A stretch of 64,000 nucleotides of DNA, taken from the NCBI RefSeq assembly GCF_007097385.1, contig NZ_VJZS01000003.1:148187-212186 (forward strand), written 5' to 3'. Position numbers and translations under genes: made by a program. A model generated the notes under the pieces. The model made no database searches. It worked only from the letters and a program-made list of their open reading frames with translations, and was not told the origin of the DNA. Positions 1 through 8,435 of this stretch are shown piece after piece; the first letter of the stretch is position 1, and the number at the start of each line of letters is the position of its first letter. This DNA comes from Flavobacterium sp. ZT3R18 (GTDB lineage Bacteria; Bacteroidota; Bacteroidia; Flavobacteriales; Flavobacteriaceae).

Positions 1-1002
1 AGTATTGGAGCACCCGAAAAAAGCAATTTCATGGGCCGAATTTATACTGCCGATGAATTCAATTACAGTGCTGCCACATTAAGCACTTTAGATTACAACA
101 GCATCGACAAGCAAGACGCCATTGTTCTAAATGAACTGGACGAAATCCCACAAGCTTTACAAACTACTTTAAAATCCTTCGTGAGTAAAGGCGGGAATCT
201 TATTGTAATTCCATCGGAAACGGCTACAATATCCAATTTGAATGCATTAATGAATCAATTTGGTTCCGCTCAATTCAAATCATTAGATTCGAATGAAAAA
301 CTGATTACCAAAATCAATTTCAGTCATCCATTATTTACTGGTGTATTCGAAAATAAAACCAATAATTTTCAATATCCAAAAACAAAAAAAGGTTTTACCA
401 TTTCGAGTACAAGTCCTGCTGTTTTAAGTTTTGAAGATCAATCCCCATTTTTAATAGGGCTTCGAAATGCCGTTTCATCCGTTTATGTATTTTCGGCTCC
501 ATTAAACACATTAAATTCTAATTTTCAACAATCTCCTTTGATTGTTCCTGTATTTTATAAAATGGCTTTGAGCAAGACAAACAACGGAATTAATGCCAAC
601 ACCATTGGCAACAACGCCTCTTATCTTGTCCCTGTTTTGTTATCTAAAGATGAAATTCTAACGGTAAAAAATCAGGAAGAGCAATTTATCCCAGTACAAC
701 AATTATTGAACAATAAAGTACAATTATTTTTTAATGATTACCCCCAAAAAGCAGGTAATTACACGATTTATGATTCCAAAAAGCCAATAGAAAACATCAG
801 TTTTAATTATCCCAGAACCGAAAGTGATCTAGACCAAATCAACGAAAGTATACTATCCGATTACAAAACAAGTGATTCCATTGCAACTATTTTTGACACG
901 TTACAAACCAGTCGAACTGACAATCAAATTTGGAAATGGTTTATTATCTTTGTACTGTTATTTTTAGCATTAGAAATGGCAATTATCAAATTTGTGAAGT
1001 AA
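1..1002 (+). CDS. BatA-domain membrane protein, C-terminal part (5' end outside window)
   Basis: The reading frame is open from base 1, so the start lies upstream and only 333 residues are visible. The visible part holds a glutamine-amidotransferase-like fold (the stretch around FVSKGGNLIVIPSE) and ends in one membrane helix (IWKWFIIFVLLFLALEMAI) with a short positive tail. In Flavobacteria such proteins start with a BatA-type N-terminal double-helix domain and sit directly upstream of a dihydroorotase-like gene. That neighbour is present here but displaced by about 3 kb of inserted genes. Probable role: cell-envelope protein of unknown function. The N-terminal domain cannot be checked in this window. 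Confidence 0.75.
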   Translation, partial: SIGAPEKSNFMGRIYTADEFNYSAATLSTLDYNSIDKQDAIVLNELDEIPQALQTTLKSFVSKGGNLIVIPSETATISNLNALMNQFGSAQFKSLDSNEKLITKINFSHPLFTGVFENKTNNFQYPKTKKGFTISSTSPAVLSFEDQSPFLIGLRNAVSSVYVFSAPLNTLNSNFQQSPLIVPVFYKMALSKTNNGINANTIGNNASYLVPVLLSKDEILTVKNQEEQFIPVQQLLNNKVQLFFNDYPQKAGNYTIYDSKKPIENISFNYPRTESDLDQINESILSDYKTSDSIATIFDTLQTSRTDNQIWKWFIIFVLLFLALEMAIIKFVK

Positions 1003-1026
1003 CCCATTTTCTATAAAGTTAACTCA

Positions 1027-1058
1027 TTTGTTAAAATAAATAAGATTGCCTATTTTTG
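1027..1058 (+). promoter_or_regulatory. Bacteroidota-type promoter of the DUF262 cassette
   Basis: TTTG at 1027-1030, a 20-bp spacer, then TATTTTTG at 1051-1058, matching TTTG-N(about 20)-TAnnTTTG. It lies about 45 bp before the first cassette ATG, so the cassette appears to carry its own promoter. The dihydroorotase-like gene downstream may be read from it too. Confidence 0.6.
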
Positions 1059-1101
1059 TCAAAATAGCATTTTAATAAATAATTTGCAACCCATTTCAAC
1101 T

Positions 1102-2247
1102 ATGACCAATACAAGCTTAAGTGAAAAATCTTTAAACAATGGAACTTCAGATATTGAAAAGGAAGATTTGGGTGATGAAATTTCTTTAGAACCTTATGAC
1201 CCTAGTAAAATAAGTATTGATCACCAAAATGTGAATTTAGGTTCTATTATTGAAAATTTACAACACAATGAAATTCGTTTAGACCCTGAATTTCAGCGAT
1301 TAGGAGATTTATGGTCTGACTCCAAAAAAAGCCAGTTGATTGAATCTATCCTTTTAGGGCTACCTCTTCCTTCTTTTTATTTTAGTGAAGAAGACTCGGG
1401 AAGATGGGAAGTGGTTGACGGATTGCAACGTCTTTCTACTTTTAAATCTTTTATTGTTGATAAAACTTTATCACTACACGGATTAGAGTTCCTAAAAGAA
1501 TACGAAGAAAAAAAATATGACGATTTATCTAGAGAAGACAAGAGAAAAATAAGTGGTTTCAAAGTCAATCTTTATCTAATAAAAAAACAAACACCTAAAA
1601 ATGTAAAGTTTTTGATTTTTAAAAAGGTTAATACTGGAGGGATTATCCTTACTCCTCAAGAAATGCGCCATGCTCTTAATCAAGGAACTCCTGCAATACT
1701 CATAAAAGAATTAGCCGAATCAGACGAATTCAAAAAAGCTACCGATAACAAAGTCCCTTCTAAAAGACAAGAAGACCGTGACTTTGTGAACAGATTCGTT
1801 GCTTTTTATATATTAGGATATACCGATAAATATGGAGGTAATTTAGATGAGTTTATGAATACTGGCATGGGTGAAATTTCAAAATTAAGAGAAAACGAAC
1901 TTAATAGCTTAAGAGAAAATTTCAAAGCAGCTATGACGTTATCCCACAAAGTTTTTTACAGAGATGCCTTTAGAAAAAAACTTACGCCAAAAGATAATAG
2001 AAAACCTATCTCTAAAGCTTTGTATGATTCCATAAGCGTTAACTTTGCATGGCTTTCATCCGAAGAGAGAAAAAAATTACTATTCAAAAGAGAAGAGTTC
2101 AAAAAAAATCTTATGCTGTTATATGCTGATAATGAAGAAACATTCCTGAAATCAATATCAACAGGAACCGCTTCAACGACGAGTGTAAAAAACAGATTTG
2201 AAAAAATAAAATCAATCATTATAAAAACCTTAGCTAGTGATAACTAA
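1102..2247 (+). CDS. DUF262 (ParB/Srx-like fold) protein, first gene of a putative defence cassette
   Basis: 381 residues from the ATG at 1102; a TTG at 1084 in the same frame would add six residues but leaves less room after the promoter. The DUF262 core is clear: FQR at about residues 64-66 and the DGxQR-type motif DGLQR at about 106-110, followed by the usual helical part. DUF262 proteins include the nucleotide-hydrolysing half of GmrSD-type restriction enzymes and the SspE anti-phage protein. The C-terminal DUF1524 HNH nuclease that normally accompanies it in those proteins is not visible, so nuclease activity, if any, must come from a partner. The stop overlaps the next start by 11 bp, which implies tight co-expression. 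Function in phage defence is inferred from family and context. Confidence 0.8.
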   Translation: MTNTSLSEKSLNNGTSDIEKEDLGDEISLEPYDPSKISIDHQNVNLGSIIENLQHNEIRLDPEFQRLGDLWSDSKKSQLIESILLGLPLPSFYFSEEDSGRWEVVDGLQRLSTFKSFIVDKTLSLHGLEFLKEYEEKKYDDLSREDKRKISGFKVNLYLIKKQTPKNVKFLIFKKVNTGGIILTPQEMRHALNQGTPAILIKELAESDEFKKATDNKVPSKRQEDRDFVNRFVAFYILGYTDKYGGNLDEFMNTGMGEISKLRENELNSLRENFKAAMTLSHKVFYRDAFRKKLTPKDNRKPISKALYDSISVNFAWLSSEERKKLLFKREEFKKNLMLLYADNEETFLKSISTGTASTTSVKNRFEKIKSIIIKTLASDN

Positions 2248-3346
2248 ACTTATTATAGAAAACTTCAAATCACATTCTAATACCGAATTAAATCTTTCGA
2301 AAATAAACATTTTGACTGGCTTAAACGGAATGGGAAAATCATCTGTTATTCAAGCATTATTACTACTAAGACAATCTTCAAAATTATCTCAAGGATTGGA
2401 ACTAAATGGTGACTTATGCTCTGTTGGAATAGTCGAAGATGCTGTTTATCAATCTGCAAACGACGATTTTATTAGATTTTCTATAAGCTCCGATCATACT
2501 AACCTCAATTTTAAATTTCTTGCTAACCCATCAAACATTAATGATACTTTTTTAAAAACGTTGGAATTAAATCCATCAAAATTTGATGATTCTAATTTTA
2601 AATTATTTGAAAATAATTTTCAATACATTAGTGCATATAGGAATGGTCCTATTGATAATTATACAAAACACACTTCGGTTGTAGAATACGAAAATCAAAT
2701 CTCAAAAATTGAAGGAAAATGTGAATTTGTAGCACATTATTTAGATTTTTTCGGGAAATCAATTATTAGCGATTCATTAAAAAGAAATGAAAATGATGAT
2801 GCTACTTTAATATTTCAAGTTGAACAATGGATGAGAGATATAAGTCCTAATATTAATATAAAAATTAAATCCTCTGGACTAAATTACAAAATAGATTATA
2901 GTTTTGATAGAGGGCAAGGACAAACTCCAACTCTTGATTTTAAAGCGAAAAACATAGGTTTTGGCGTTTCTTATGTTTTGCCAATAATCGTTGCAGCGCT
3001 GCATTCTAAGCCCGAAAGTATCGTAATTATAGAAAATCCTGAGGCTCACATTCATCCTGGTGCACAAGCAAAATTAATGGAATTGATCTGTAAATCAGCC
3101 AAAAATGGAGTGCAATTTATTATAGAAACCCATAGTGATCATATTATAAATGGGATTTTAGTTGCTACTAAAAAAGATATTATTTCTAAAGACGATAGTT
3201 CTATTTATTACTTTGATAGAAATGAACAAAAACACGCAACCGAAGCCATTCATTTACCCGTTCTTGAAGGAGGTAAAATACAAAGGCCTCCGAAAGGGTT
3301 CTTTGATCAGTTGGATATTGACATGGACACTTTAATGGGGTTTTAA
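2237..3346 (+). CDS. AAA/ABC-type ATPase with DUF3696 C-terminus, second cassette gene
   Basis: 369 residues from a GTG start that overlaps the DUF262 gene by 11 bp. The N-terminus has an SMC/RecF-like start (KLIIENFKSHSNTELNL) and Walker A GLNGMGKSS at residues 28-36. Walker B lies in VIIENPEAHIHPG near residue 265, and the switch histidine in ETHSDHIING near 297. The C-terminus PPKGFFDQLDIDMDTLMGF matches the DUF3696 ending, as I know the family. Such OLD-like ATPases are common sensor or motor subunits of defence systems (compare Septu PtuA or Gabija GajA), but no Toprim or nuclease domain is visible. The next gene begins 1 bp after the stop. Role inferred: ATP-driven sensor working with the DUF262 protein. 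Confidence 0.85.
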   Translation: MITKLIIENFKSHSNTELNLSKINILTGLNGMGKSSVIQALLLLRQSSKLSQGLELNGDLCSVGIVEDAVYQSANDDFIRFSISSDHTNLNFKFLANPSNINDTFLKTLELNPSKFDDSNFKLFENNFQYISAYRNGPIDNYTKHTSVVEYENQISKIEGKCEFVAHYLDFFGKSIISDSLKRNENDDATLIFQVEQWMRDISPNINIKIKSSGLNYKIDYSFDRGQGQTPTLDFKAKNIGFGVSYVLPIIVAALHSKPESIVIIENPEAHIHPGAQAKLMELICKSAKNGVQFIIETHSDHIINGILVATKKDIISKDDSSIYYFDRNEQKHATEAIHLPVLEGGKIQRPPKGFFDQLDIDMDTLMGF

Positions 3347-3347
3347 G

Positions 3348-4166
3348 ATGAGTCAAGCCAATCTATTTATATTAATTCCAGAAAATAATCCAAAATTTCA
3401 TTGGATTAACAATCTTGATATACTTATAAATGAAAAAAATGTGGTTTCATATCTTGAAAATCTAAAATCCCTCAAAGAAACAGTCCAATTCGAAAATTAC
3501 AATGGGTATTACGATAGTGAGTCTTACACTAATTTATTCAAACATTTTGAAATAATTGAAGACTGCTTCCCTAATCCAATTAAAAGAAGATTACACTCGC
3601 TTTTTTCTGATTTTTTTGATTGGAGAAAAAACACTGCTCAATTAAATCAAAATAATTATACAATTTTCAATCAAGGAATAGAAAACCATACGTTATGCGA
3701 AGTTACTCAAAGACAAAATAATGATAGCGGAAATCCTTTCGCTTTGCTAAACCATCAAGCAATTTCAACAGCAAACTCATCAATCGAAATCACGATTAAC
3801 GAACGAACTACAGAATCAATAGAAGTCTTATCAAATATAGAAGAAATGACACAGTGGTTTTCAGAGAATCGAATTCCTAAAAGAAATTTCCAACCAATTC
3901 CTAAGCACAACATTCCTAATCCAATCCATCGAAAGGGAGAATTAATAAGTCCTTTGTACGGTAGTCCCGAAAACGCAACGGCAATATTAAAAAAGGCAAT
4001 TGGAATAAATTCAAGAGAACTTTTTGGCTATGATGAATCAAATGAAATGGTGATTGTTTTCAAATTTGAAAATAACACACCCCAAAATCAATATCACGGG
4101 TATCACGTAACCCAAGATTCGGAAGAAATTCCTAAAGAAATAAAAAACAAATTATTCAATAACTAG
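3348..4166 (+). CDS. Unknown protein, third cassette gene (candidate effector)
   Basis: 272 residues, starting 1 bp after the ATPase stop, so almost certainly translated from the same transcript. I do not recognise a domain. There is no signal peptide or membrane helix. The N-terminal half is rich in aromatic and acidic residues (NYNGYYDSESYTNLF). The C-terminal third (about 195-272) looks like a compact domain, with the run LISPLYGSPENATAILKKAI and an ending around YHGYHV. In a three-gene system with a DUF262 protein and an ATPase, the unknown third protein is the natural candidate for the toxic or nuclease effector; this is inference only. The dihydroorotase-like gene starts 12 bp after its stop. 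Confidence 0.6.
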   Translation: MSQANLFILIPENNPKFHWINNLDILINEKNVVSYLENLKSLKETVQFENYNGYYDSESYTNLFKHFEIIEDCFPNPIKRRLHSLFSDFFDWRKNTAQLNQNNYTIFNQGIENHTLCEVTQRQNNDSGNPFALLNHQAISTANSSIEITINERTTESIEVLSNIEEMTQWFSENRIPKRNFQPIPKHNIPNPIHRKGELISPLYGSPENATAILKKAIGINSRELFGYDESNEMVIVFKFENNTPQNQYHGYHVTQDSEEIPKEIKNKLFNN

Positions 4167-4178
4167 AAACCGAATTCT

Positions 4179-5432
4179 ATGAAAATAATCATCCGAGGCG
4201 CCAAAATTATCGATTCGAAAAGTCCCTTTCACAACCAGACTGTAGATCTTTTAATTGTAGATGGTTTTATAAAAAAAATGGGGGCGGCACTTCCAAATAC
4301 CGATAACGCCGAAGAAATAAAACTAGAGAACCTACATATTTCCCAAGGATGGTTTGACAGTAGTGTTTCCCTTGGAGAACCAGGTTTTGAAGACAGAGAA
4401 ACGATCTCAAATGGACTGGATGTAGCTGCCAAAAGTGGTTTTACCGCCATAGCATTGCAACCCAACTCCTTCCCGATTATAGACAATCAAGCGCAAGTTA
4501 ATTTCGTAAAAAACAAAGCCAATGGTTTTGCCACAGAACTTTATCCAATTGGTGCTTTAACCAAGGAAAGCGAAGGTAAAGACATGGCCGAATTGTATGA
4601 TATGAAAAATTCGGGTGCTGTTGCCTTTGGCGATTATACCAAAAGTTTAGACAATGCCAATTTGCTAAAAATAGCTTTGCAATACGTACAAGATTTTGAT
4701 GGTTTGGTTATTGCTTTTGCACAAGACGACAAAATAAAAGGGAATGGTGTTGCCAACGAAGGTGTTGTTTCGACTCGATTAGGACTGAAAGGTATTCCTA
4801 ATTTGGCCGAAGAACTGCAAATTGCCAGAAACTTATTTTTATTAGAATATACAGGGGGAAAAATGCATATTCCAACTATTTCTTCAGCAAAATCGGTGCA
4901 ATTAATTAAAGAAGCTAAAGCAAAAGGATTGCATGTTACTTGTAGCGCAACCGTTCATCATTTGGTTTTAACCGATGAAAAACTAGAAGAATTTGACACC
5001 CGATACAAAGTAACTCCGCCATTGAAAACCGAAAGCGATAGACAAGCATTACTTAATGGAGTTCTGGACGGAACCATCGATATGATCACATCCGACCATA
5101 ATCCGATAGACATAGAACACAAAAAAATGGAATTTGATATGGCCAAAAACGGAACTATCGGACTAGAAAGCGCTTTTGGTGCTTTATTGACCGTACTTCC
5201 ATTAGAAACTATAATCGAAAAATTCACAGTAGGAAAAGCGATTTTCAGCATTGCAAACCACAGTATTAAAGAAGGTGAAATTGCCAATATTACTTTATTT
5301 AATCCCGAAGGAAATAGTGTTTTCACCAAAGAAAATATACTTTCAAAATCAAAAAACTCTGCCTTTCTAGGTACCAATCTAAAAGGTAAAGCGTATGGGA
5401 TTTTGAATCAAGGAAAATTAATTTTAGGATAA
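4179..5432 (+). CDS. pyrC: Dihydroorotase-like amidohydrolase, probably catalytically altered
   Basis: 417 residues with the cyclic-amidohydrolase layout: a small N-terminal beta domain, a TIM barrel (LGEPGFEDRETI, VTCSATVHHLVLTDE, ITSDHNPIDIEHKK) and a C-terminal beta piece. Active dihydroorotases of this class have D-x-H-x-H-L-R-E-P-G after strand 1. Here residues 60-69 read DSSVSLGEPG, so both metal-binding histidines (positions 62 and 64) are serine and the substrate-binding arginine (66) is glycine. The HH pair near 258 and the SDH near 305 remain. It resembles non-catalytic PyrC-type proteins that stabilise aspartate transcarbamoylase in other bacteria. From memory, this altered form is usual in Flavobacteria. 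The gene starts 12 bp after the putative defence cassette, which separates it from its customary BatA neighbour. Confidence 0.8.
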   Translation: MKIIIRGAKIIDSKSPFHNQTVDLLIVDGFIKKMGAALPNTDNAEEIKLENLHISQGWFDSSVSLGEPGFEDRETISNGLDVAAKSGFTAIALQPNSFPIIDNQAQVNFVKNKANGFATELYPIGALTKESEGKDMAELYDMKNSGAVAFGDYTKSLDNANLLKIALQYVQDFDGLVIAFAQDDKIKGNGVANEGVVSTRLGLKGIPNLAEELQIARNLFLLEYTGGKMHIPTISSAKSVQLIKEAKAKGLHVTCSATVHHLVLTDEKLEEFDTRYKVTPPLKTESDRQALLNGVLDGTIDMITSDHNPIDIEHKKMEFDMAKNGTIGLESAFGALLTVLPLETIIEKFTVGKAIFSIANHSIKEGEIANITLFNPEGNSVFTKENILSKSKNSAFLGTNLKGKAYGILNQGKLILG

Positions 5433-5483
5433 TAAATAGATTTATCCTCAACAGTGTGAGCAGCCTTAAATTAAAGAAAAAAG

Positions 5484-5567
5484 TTAGCCACGAATTACAC
5501 TAATTTGCACAAATTTCTTGAAATTTAAATGAATTAATTCGTGACTAATTCGTGAAATTCGTGGCTA
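5484..5567. repeat. Palindromic intergenic repeat
   Basis: The arms at 5484-5500 (starts TTAGCCACGAATT) and 5552-5567 are inverted copies of about 17 bp with one difference, with AATTCGTG-type repeats between them. It could form a long hairpin between the dihydroorotase-like gene and the DUF4870-like gene. Confidence 0.6.
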
Positions 5568-5611
5568 AATAAAATTAACCCAAGATAACTGTGGTAGAAC
5601 CACTAAATAGC

Positions 5612-5938
5612 ATGAACAACACTATCGAAGCTGGAAAAACAGCAGCCATTACCAGTTATATTTTAGGAATTGGTGTATTTATAGCGATGTCTATGAATGC
5701 CGAAGACAAAAATGAATTCGCCTCTTTTCATATCCGTCAAGGATTGGGACTTACCCTTACTTTTATTTCCTTGGGATTAATCATCAGCAATTTCAACAGT
5801 TTAATGATTTCAGCACCTATGTGGGTTTTCATTTCTGTTTTATGGTCTTATGGCATTTTCAGTGCTATAAAAGGGGAAACAAAACCCGTTCCATTGTTGG
5901 GAATTTATTTTCAAAAATGGCTCAAAAGCATTTCTTAA
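5612..5938 (+). CDS. Small membrane protein (DUF4870-like)
   Basis: 108 residues from the ATG at 5612; a GTG at 5591 would add seven. The protein has three hydrophobic segments: around residues 8-28 (ITSYILGIGVFIAMSMN), 45-62 and 70-90. The stretch ASFHIRQGLGLTLTF is typical of DUF4870/Tic20-like membrane proteins. It lies between the dihydroorotase-like gene and a serine esterase in the same orientation, an arrangement I associate with Flavobacterium genomes. The function is unknown. Confidence 0.65.
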   Translation: MNNTIEAGKTAAITSYILGIGVFIAMSMNAEDKNEFASFHIRQGLGLTLTFISLGLIISNFNSLMISAPMWVFISVLWSYGIFSAIKGETKPVPLLGIYFQKWLKSIS

Positions 5939-5944
5939 TTTTAG

Positions 5945-5993
5945 TCCCGATAATTATCGGGAGTAGATTAACGATTTATGATTGAAGATTTAA
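5945..5993. repeat. Dispersed palindrome plus GATTNNN heptad repeat
   Basis: TCCCGATAATTATCGGGA at 5945-5962 is a perfect palindrome seen again, complete or in variant form, near 24140, 36740, 45540, 57871 and 60625. It is followed at 5966-5993 by four GATTNNN units at 7-bp spacing, the repeat type also found at 19552, 24112 and 51531. Confidence 0.65.
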
Positions 5994-6020
5994 AAAAAAA
6001 CTAACAATACAAACAAAAAA

Positions 6021-6662
6021 ATGTCTTTAGAATATAAAATAAGAGAACCCAAAGTAATTTTAGACAAAAACCCACTTATACTCATGCTTCACGGCTATGG
6101 AAGCAACGAAGCCGATTTATTTTCGTTTGCTCCTGAATTACCTGATGAGTATTATGTTATCTCCGCTCGCGCTCCTTATGACTTACAATATGGGAGTTAC
6201 GCTTGGTATGCGATCAATTTTGATGCCGATCAAAACAAATTTTCAGATAACGATCAAGCCCGAATATCCAGAGATACAATTGCTGGCTTTATTGATGAAT
6301 TAACAAGCAACTATCCTATTGATTCTAATGATGTAACGCTTTTTGGTTTCAGCCAAGGATCGATCTTGAGTTATGCTGTAGCACTTTCGTATCCAGAAAA
6401 AGTGAATAAAGTAGCAGCCATGAGTGGTTACCTCAATTTAGAAATCGTAGCCGAAGATTACCTAAAAAACAACTTAAGCAAACTTAAAATATTTGCTTCA
6501 CACGGAACGGTAGATCAAGTAATTCCTGTGGATTGGGCTAGAAAAACACCGGGAATACTAGAGAAATTAGGAGTAGCCATTACCTATAAAGAATACCCTG
6601 TGGGTCATGGAGTTGCTCCACAGAATTTTTATGATTTAAAGAATTGGCTTAGCGGTAAATAG
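6021..6662 (+). CDS. Serine esterase of the phospholipase/carboxylesterase family
   Basis: 213 residues, the usual size for this alpha/beta-hydrolase family. The oxyanion region LMLHGYGSNEAD is near residue 22, and the nucleophile elbow GFSQGS puts the catalytic serine at about 110. The acid follows in HGTVDQVIP (about 165) and the histidine in VGHGVAPQ (about 195). No signal peptide, so cytoplasmic. Related enzymes hydrolyse short acyl esters and lysophospholipids; the natural substrate is unknown. It follows the small DUF4870-like gene in the same direction, with a palindromic repeat between them. Confidence 0.85.
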   Translation: MSLEYKIREPKVILDKNPLILMLHGYGSNEADLFSFAPELPDEYYVISARAPYDLQYGSYAWYAINFDADQNKFSDNDQARISRDTIAGFIDELTSNYPIDSNDVTLFGFSQGSILSYAVALSYPEKVNKVAAMSGYLNLEIVAEDYLKNNLSKLKIFASHGTVDQVIPVDWARKTPGILEKLGVAITYKEYPVGHGVAPQNFYDLKNWLSGK

Positions 6663-7008
6663 TCTTCAGTCGCAGTTTTCAGTTTTCAGTCACTACCGAG
6701 ATGGGAATAAGTTTTCCAGTCGCAGTCTCAGTTTTAAGTTACTACCGAGATGGGAATAAGTTTTCCAGTCGTAGTCTCAGTTTTCAGTCACTACCGAGAT
6801 GGGAAATAGTTTTCAGTCGCAGTTTTCAGTTACTACCGAGACTGAAAACTAAAAGCTTTTTTATACGATTTCTACAAACTGAAAACTGCGACTGAAAACT
6901 GAAAACTTTTTTATACGATATCTACAGACTGAAAACTGAGACTGAAAACTGAAAACTTTTTTATACGATATCTACAGACTGAAAACTGAGACTGAAAACT
7001 GAAAACTC
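6663..7008. repeat. Two opposed tandem arrays of CAGTTTT / ACTGAAA repeats
   Basis: This 346-bp gap is repeat. On the left, CTACCGAGATGGGAA recurs with starts at 6693, 6742 and 6791 (period 49) and a shorter step to 6833, separated by TTTTCAGTCGCAG-type sequence. On the right, TATACGAT starts at 6862, 6912 and 6962 (period 50), separated by the reverse complement type, ACTGAAAACTGAGACTG. Within units the CAGTNNN or ACTGNNN motif steps by 6-7 bp. The array touches the stop of the minus-strand gene at 7009. Confidence 0.85.
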
Positions 7009-7509
7009 CTATTTCTGATATAGAAAAGACTGATTTACTTCAAAAGAAACACTTTCATCTTCGTTGATAAAATATTTCAGCAGCACTTCTCCCCAATATT
7101 CTCCGTCGCTATAATCAGCAATTATCCAACGGTGGTTCAAGACTTTTACTTTATTGATCAAAAATTTATTGGCTCCCAATTGTTCTTGCCCAGTATAAGG
7201 ATTTCCTTTTGGATTCGAATTTAAATCCAATAGTTGTGCCGTAACATACGGAATTAAGGTAGCATAATTTCGAATTTTATCCGACTTAGCCGATTCAAAA
7301 TAATTTTGGGCGTTTTCATTTTTTTCTAATGAAAAATAATTCGCATCAGACAATTTATTGCTAACGGATTGCAAACTGTCTTTTAATCTGGTTGTTGTTT
7401 TTTTATATTTTTCTTGCTCAAAAGTCACCTCTTTGCTTAAAAACATATAGGTATAAACATTAAAGACTAAAGACAAAATTAAAGCGTAAAGGAGTAATGA
7501 ATTTTTCAT
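7009..7509 (-). CDS. Membrane-anchored protein of unknown function
   Basis: 166 residues. One N-terminal membrane helix (LLLYALILSLVFNVYTYMFL, residues 5-24) is followed by a short coiled-coil-like stretch (about 30-60, rich in K, S, L and E) and a soluble domain of about 90 residues ending FEVNQSFLYQK. No catalytic motif is visible. It is probably anchored in the inner membrane with the domain in the periplasm. The sequence just upstream of its start (7513-7600) is repeated upstream of the acetyltransferase at 54094. The stop abuts the tandem array. Confidence 0.65.
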   Translation of the reverse strand: MKNSLLLYALILSLVFNVYTYMFLSKEVTFEQEKYKKTTTRLKDSLQSVSNKLSDANYFSLEKNENAQNYFESAKSDKIRNYATLIPYVTAQLLDLNSNPKGNPYTGQEQLGANKFLINKVKVLNHRWIIADYSDGEYWGEVLLKYFINEDESVSFEVNQSFLYQK

Positions 7510-7512
7510 GTG

Positions 7513-7600
7513 AAGATAATATTTGTTTTTTAATGGAACATGGTATCGCCATTCTTAGTTCCAATTTATGATTTTTGAATCATGGCGATTTCATATATTT
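7513..7600. repeat. Start-proximal dispersed repeat, copy 1
   Basis: GATAATATTTGTTTTTTA followed by GGAACATGGTAT and, further on, CATGGCGATTTCAT. The same order of blocks occurs at 54097-54216. Both copies lie immediately upstream of minus-strand start codons. Confidence 0.6.
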
Positions 7601-7610
7601 ATTGATTCAA

Positions 7611-8375
7611 TTAAATTGTAATTTCTAAATTATCGTAAGCCAGGAAAACATTGTTTGGAAGTTCTTTTTGCACTACTTCATGAAAACCTAAAATATGGCT
7701 AATGTGTGTAATATAGGCCTTTTGGGGTTTGACCAAAGCTATAAAATCTAATGCTTCTTGCAAATTAAAATGACTATCATGAAGCTCTTCGCGTAAAGCA
7801 TTGACCACCAAGACTTTTAAATTTTTTAATTTTTCAATTTCAATTTCTTCAATAGTTTTAACATCAGTTAAATAGGCAAAATCATCAATCCTGTACCCAA
7901 ATACCTGAAGATTACCATGCATAACATTGACAGGAATTGCCATTTTATCACCAATTAAAAAAGGTCGGTCATTTTCGACTTCAATCGTTTTTACAGAAGG
8001 GGCTCCTGGGTATCTATTTTCGGTTTCAAAAATATAATCAAAACGTTTTTTAAGGTTTTCAATAACTCGTTTATGAGCATAAACAGGCATCACTCCTTGC
8101 CTAAAATTAAAGGGGCGAATATCATCTAAACCAGCAGTATGGTCAGAATGTTCATGCGTAAAAAGAATTTCATCTACTTTTTTACAATTGCTAGTCAGCA
8201 TTTGTTGTCTAAAATCAGGACCGCAATCGATAACGCAAGAATGACTATCCCAAGATATCCAAACCGAAACTCGAAGCCTTTTATCCTTACTATCAGCACT
8301 TTTACATACTTCATGGTCACTCCCTATAATAGGAATTCCTTGCGATGTACCTGTTCCTAAAAAATATACCTTCAA
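7611..8375 (-). CDS. MBL-fold metallo-hydrolase (PhnP/RNase Z-like)
   Basis: 254 residues. The opening MKVYFLGTGTSQGIPIIG is characteristic of the PhnP/RNase Z branch. The metal motif HxHxDH is intact (H74-E-H76-S-D78-H79), with further ligands expected at GNLQVFGYRIDD and in the final ITHISHILGFHE. Family members hydrolyse phosphodiester bonds (cyclic phosphate or tRNA 3' trailers); this short cytoplasmic form lacks a recognisable exosite arm, so I would not call it RNase Z. It is divergently transcribed from the 8475 gene. Confidence 0.85.
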   Translation of the reverse strand: MKVYFLGTGTSQGIPIIGSDHEVCKSADSKDKRLRVSVWISWDSHSCVIDCGPDFRQQMLTSNCKKVDEILFTHEHSDHTAGLDDIRPFNFRQGVMPVYAHKRVIENLKKRFDYIFETENRYPGAPSVKTIEVENDRPFLIGDKMAIPVNVMHGNLQVFGYRIDDFAYLTDVKTIEEIEIEKLKNLKVLVVNALREELHDSHFNLQEALDFIALVKPQKAYITHISHILGFHEVVQKELPNNVFLAYDNLEITI

Positions 8376-8435
8376 CTGTGTTTCTTTTTTTTACAAAAAT
8401 AGAATTAATTCTCTTTCATTAGCTGCCTATTTCAT

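Noticed and set aside
6701..6895. 64-codon frame in the 6.7 kb repeat region
   Set aside because: Translation of the CTACCGAGATGGGAA tandem units.
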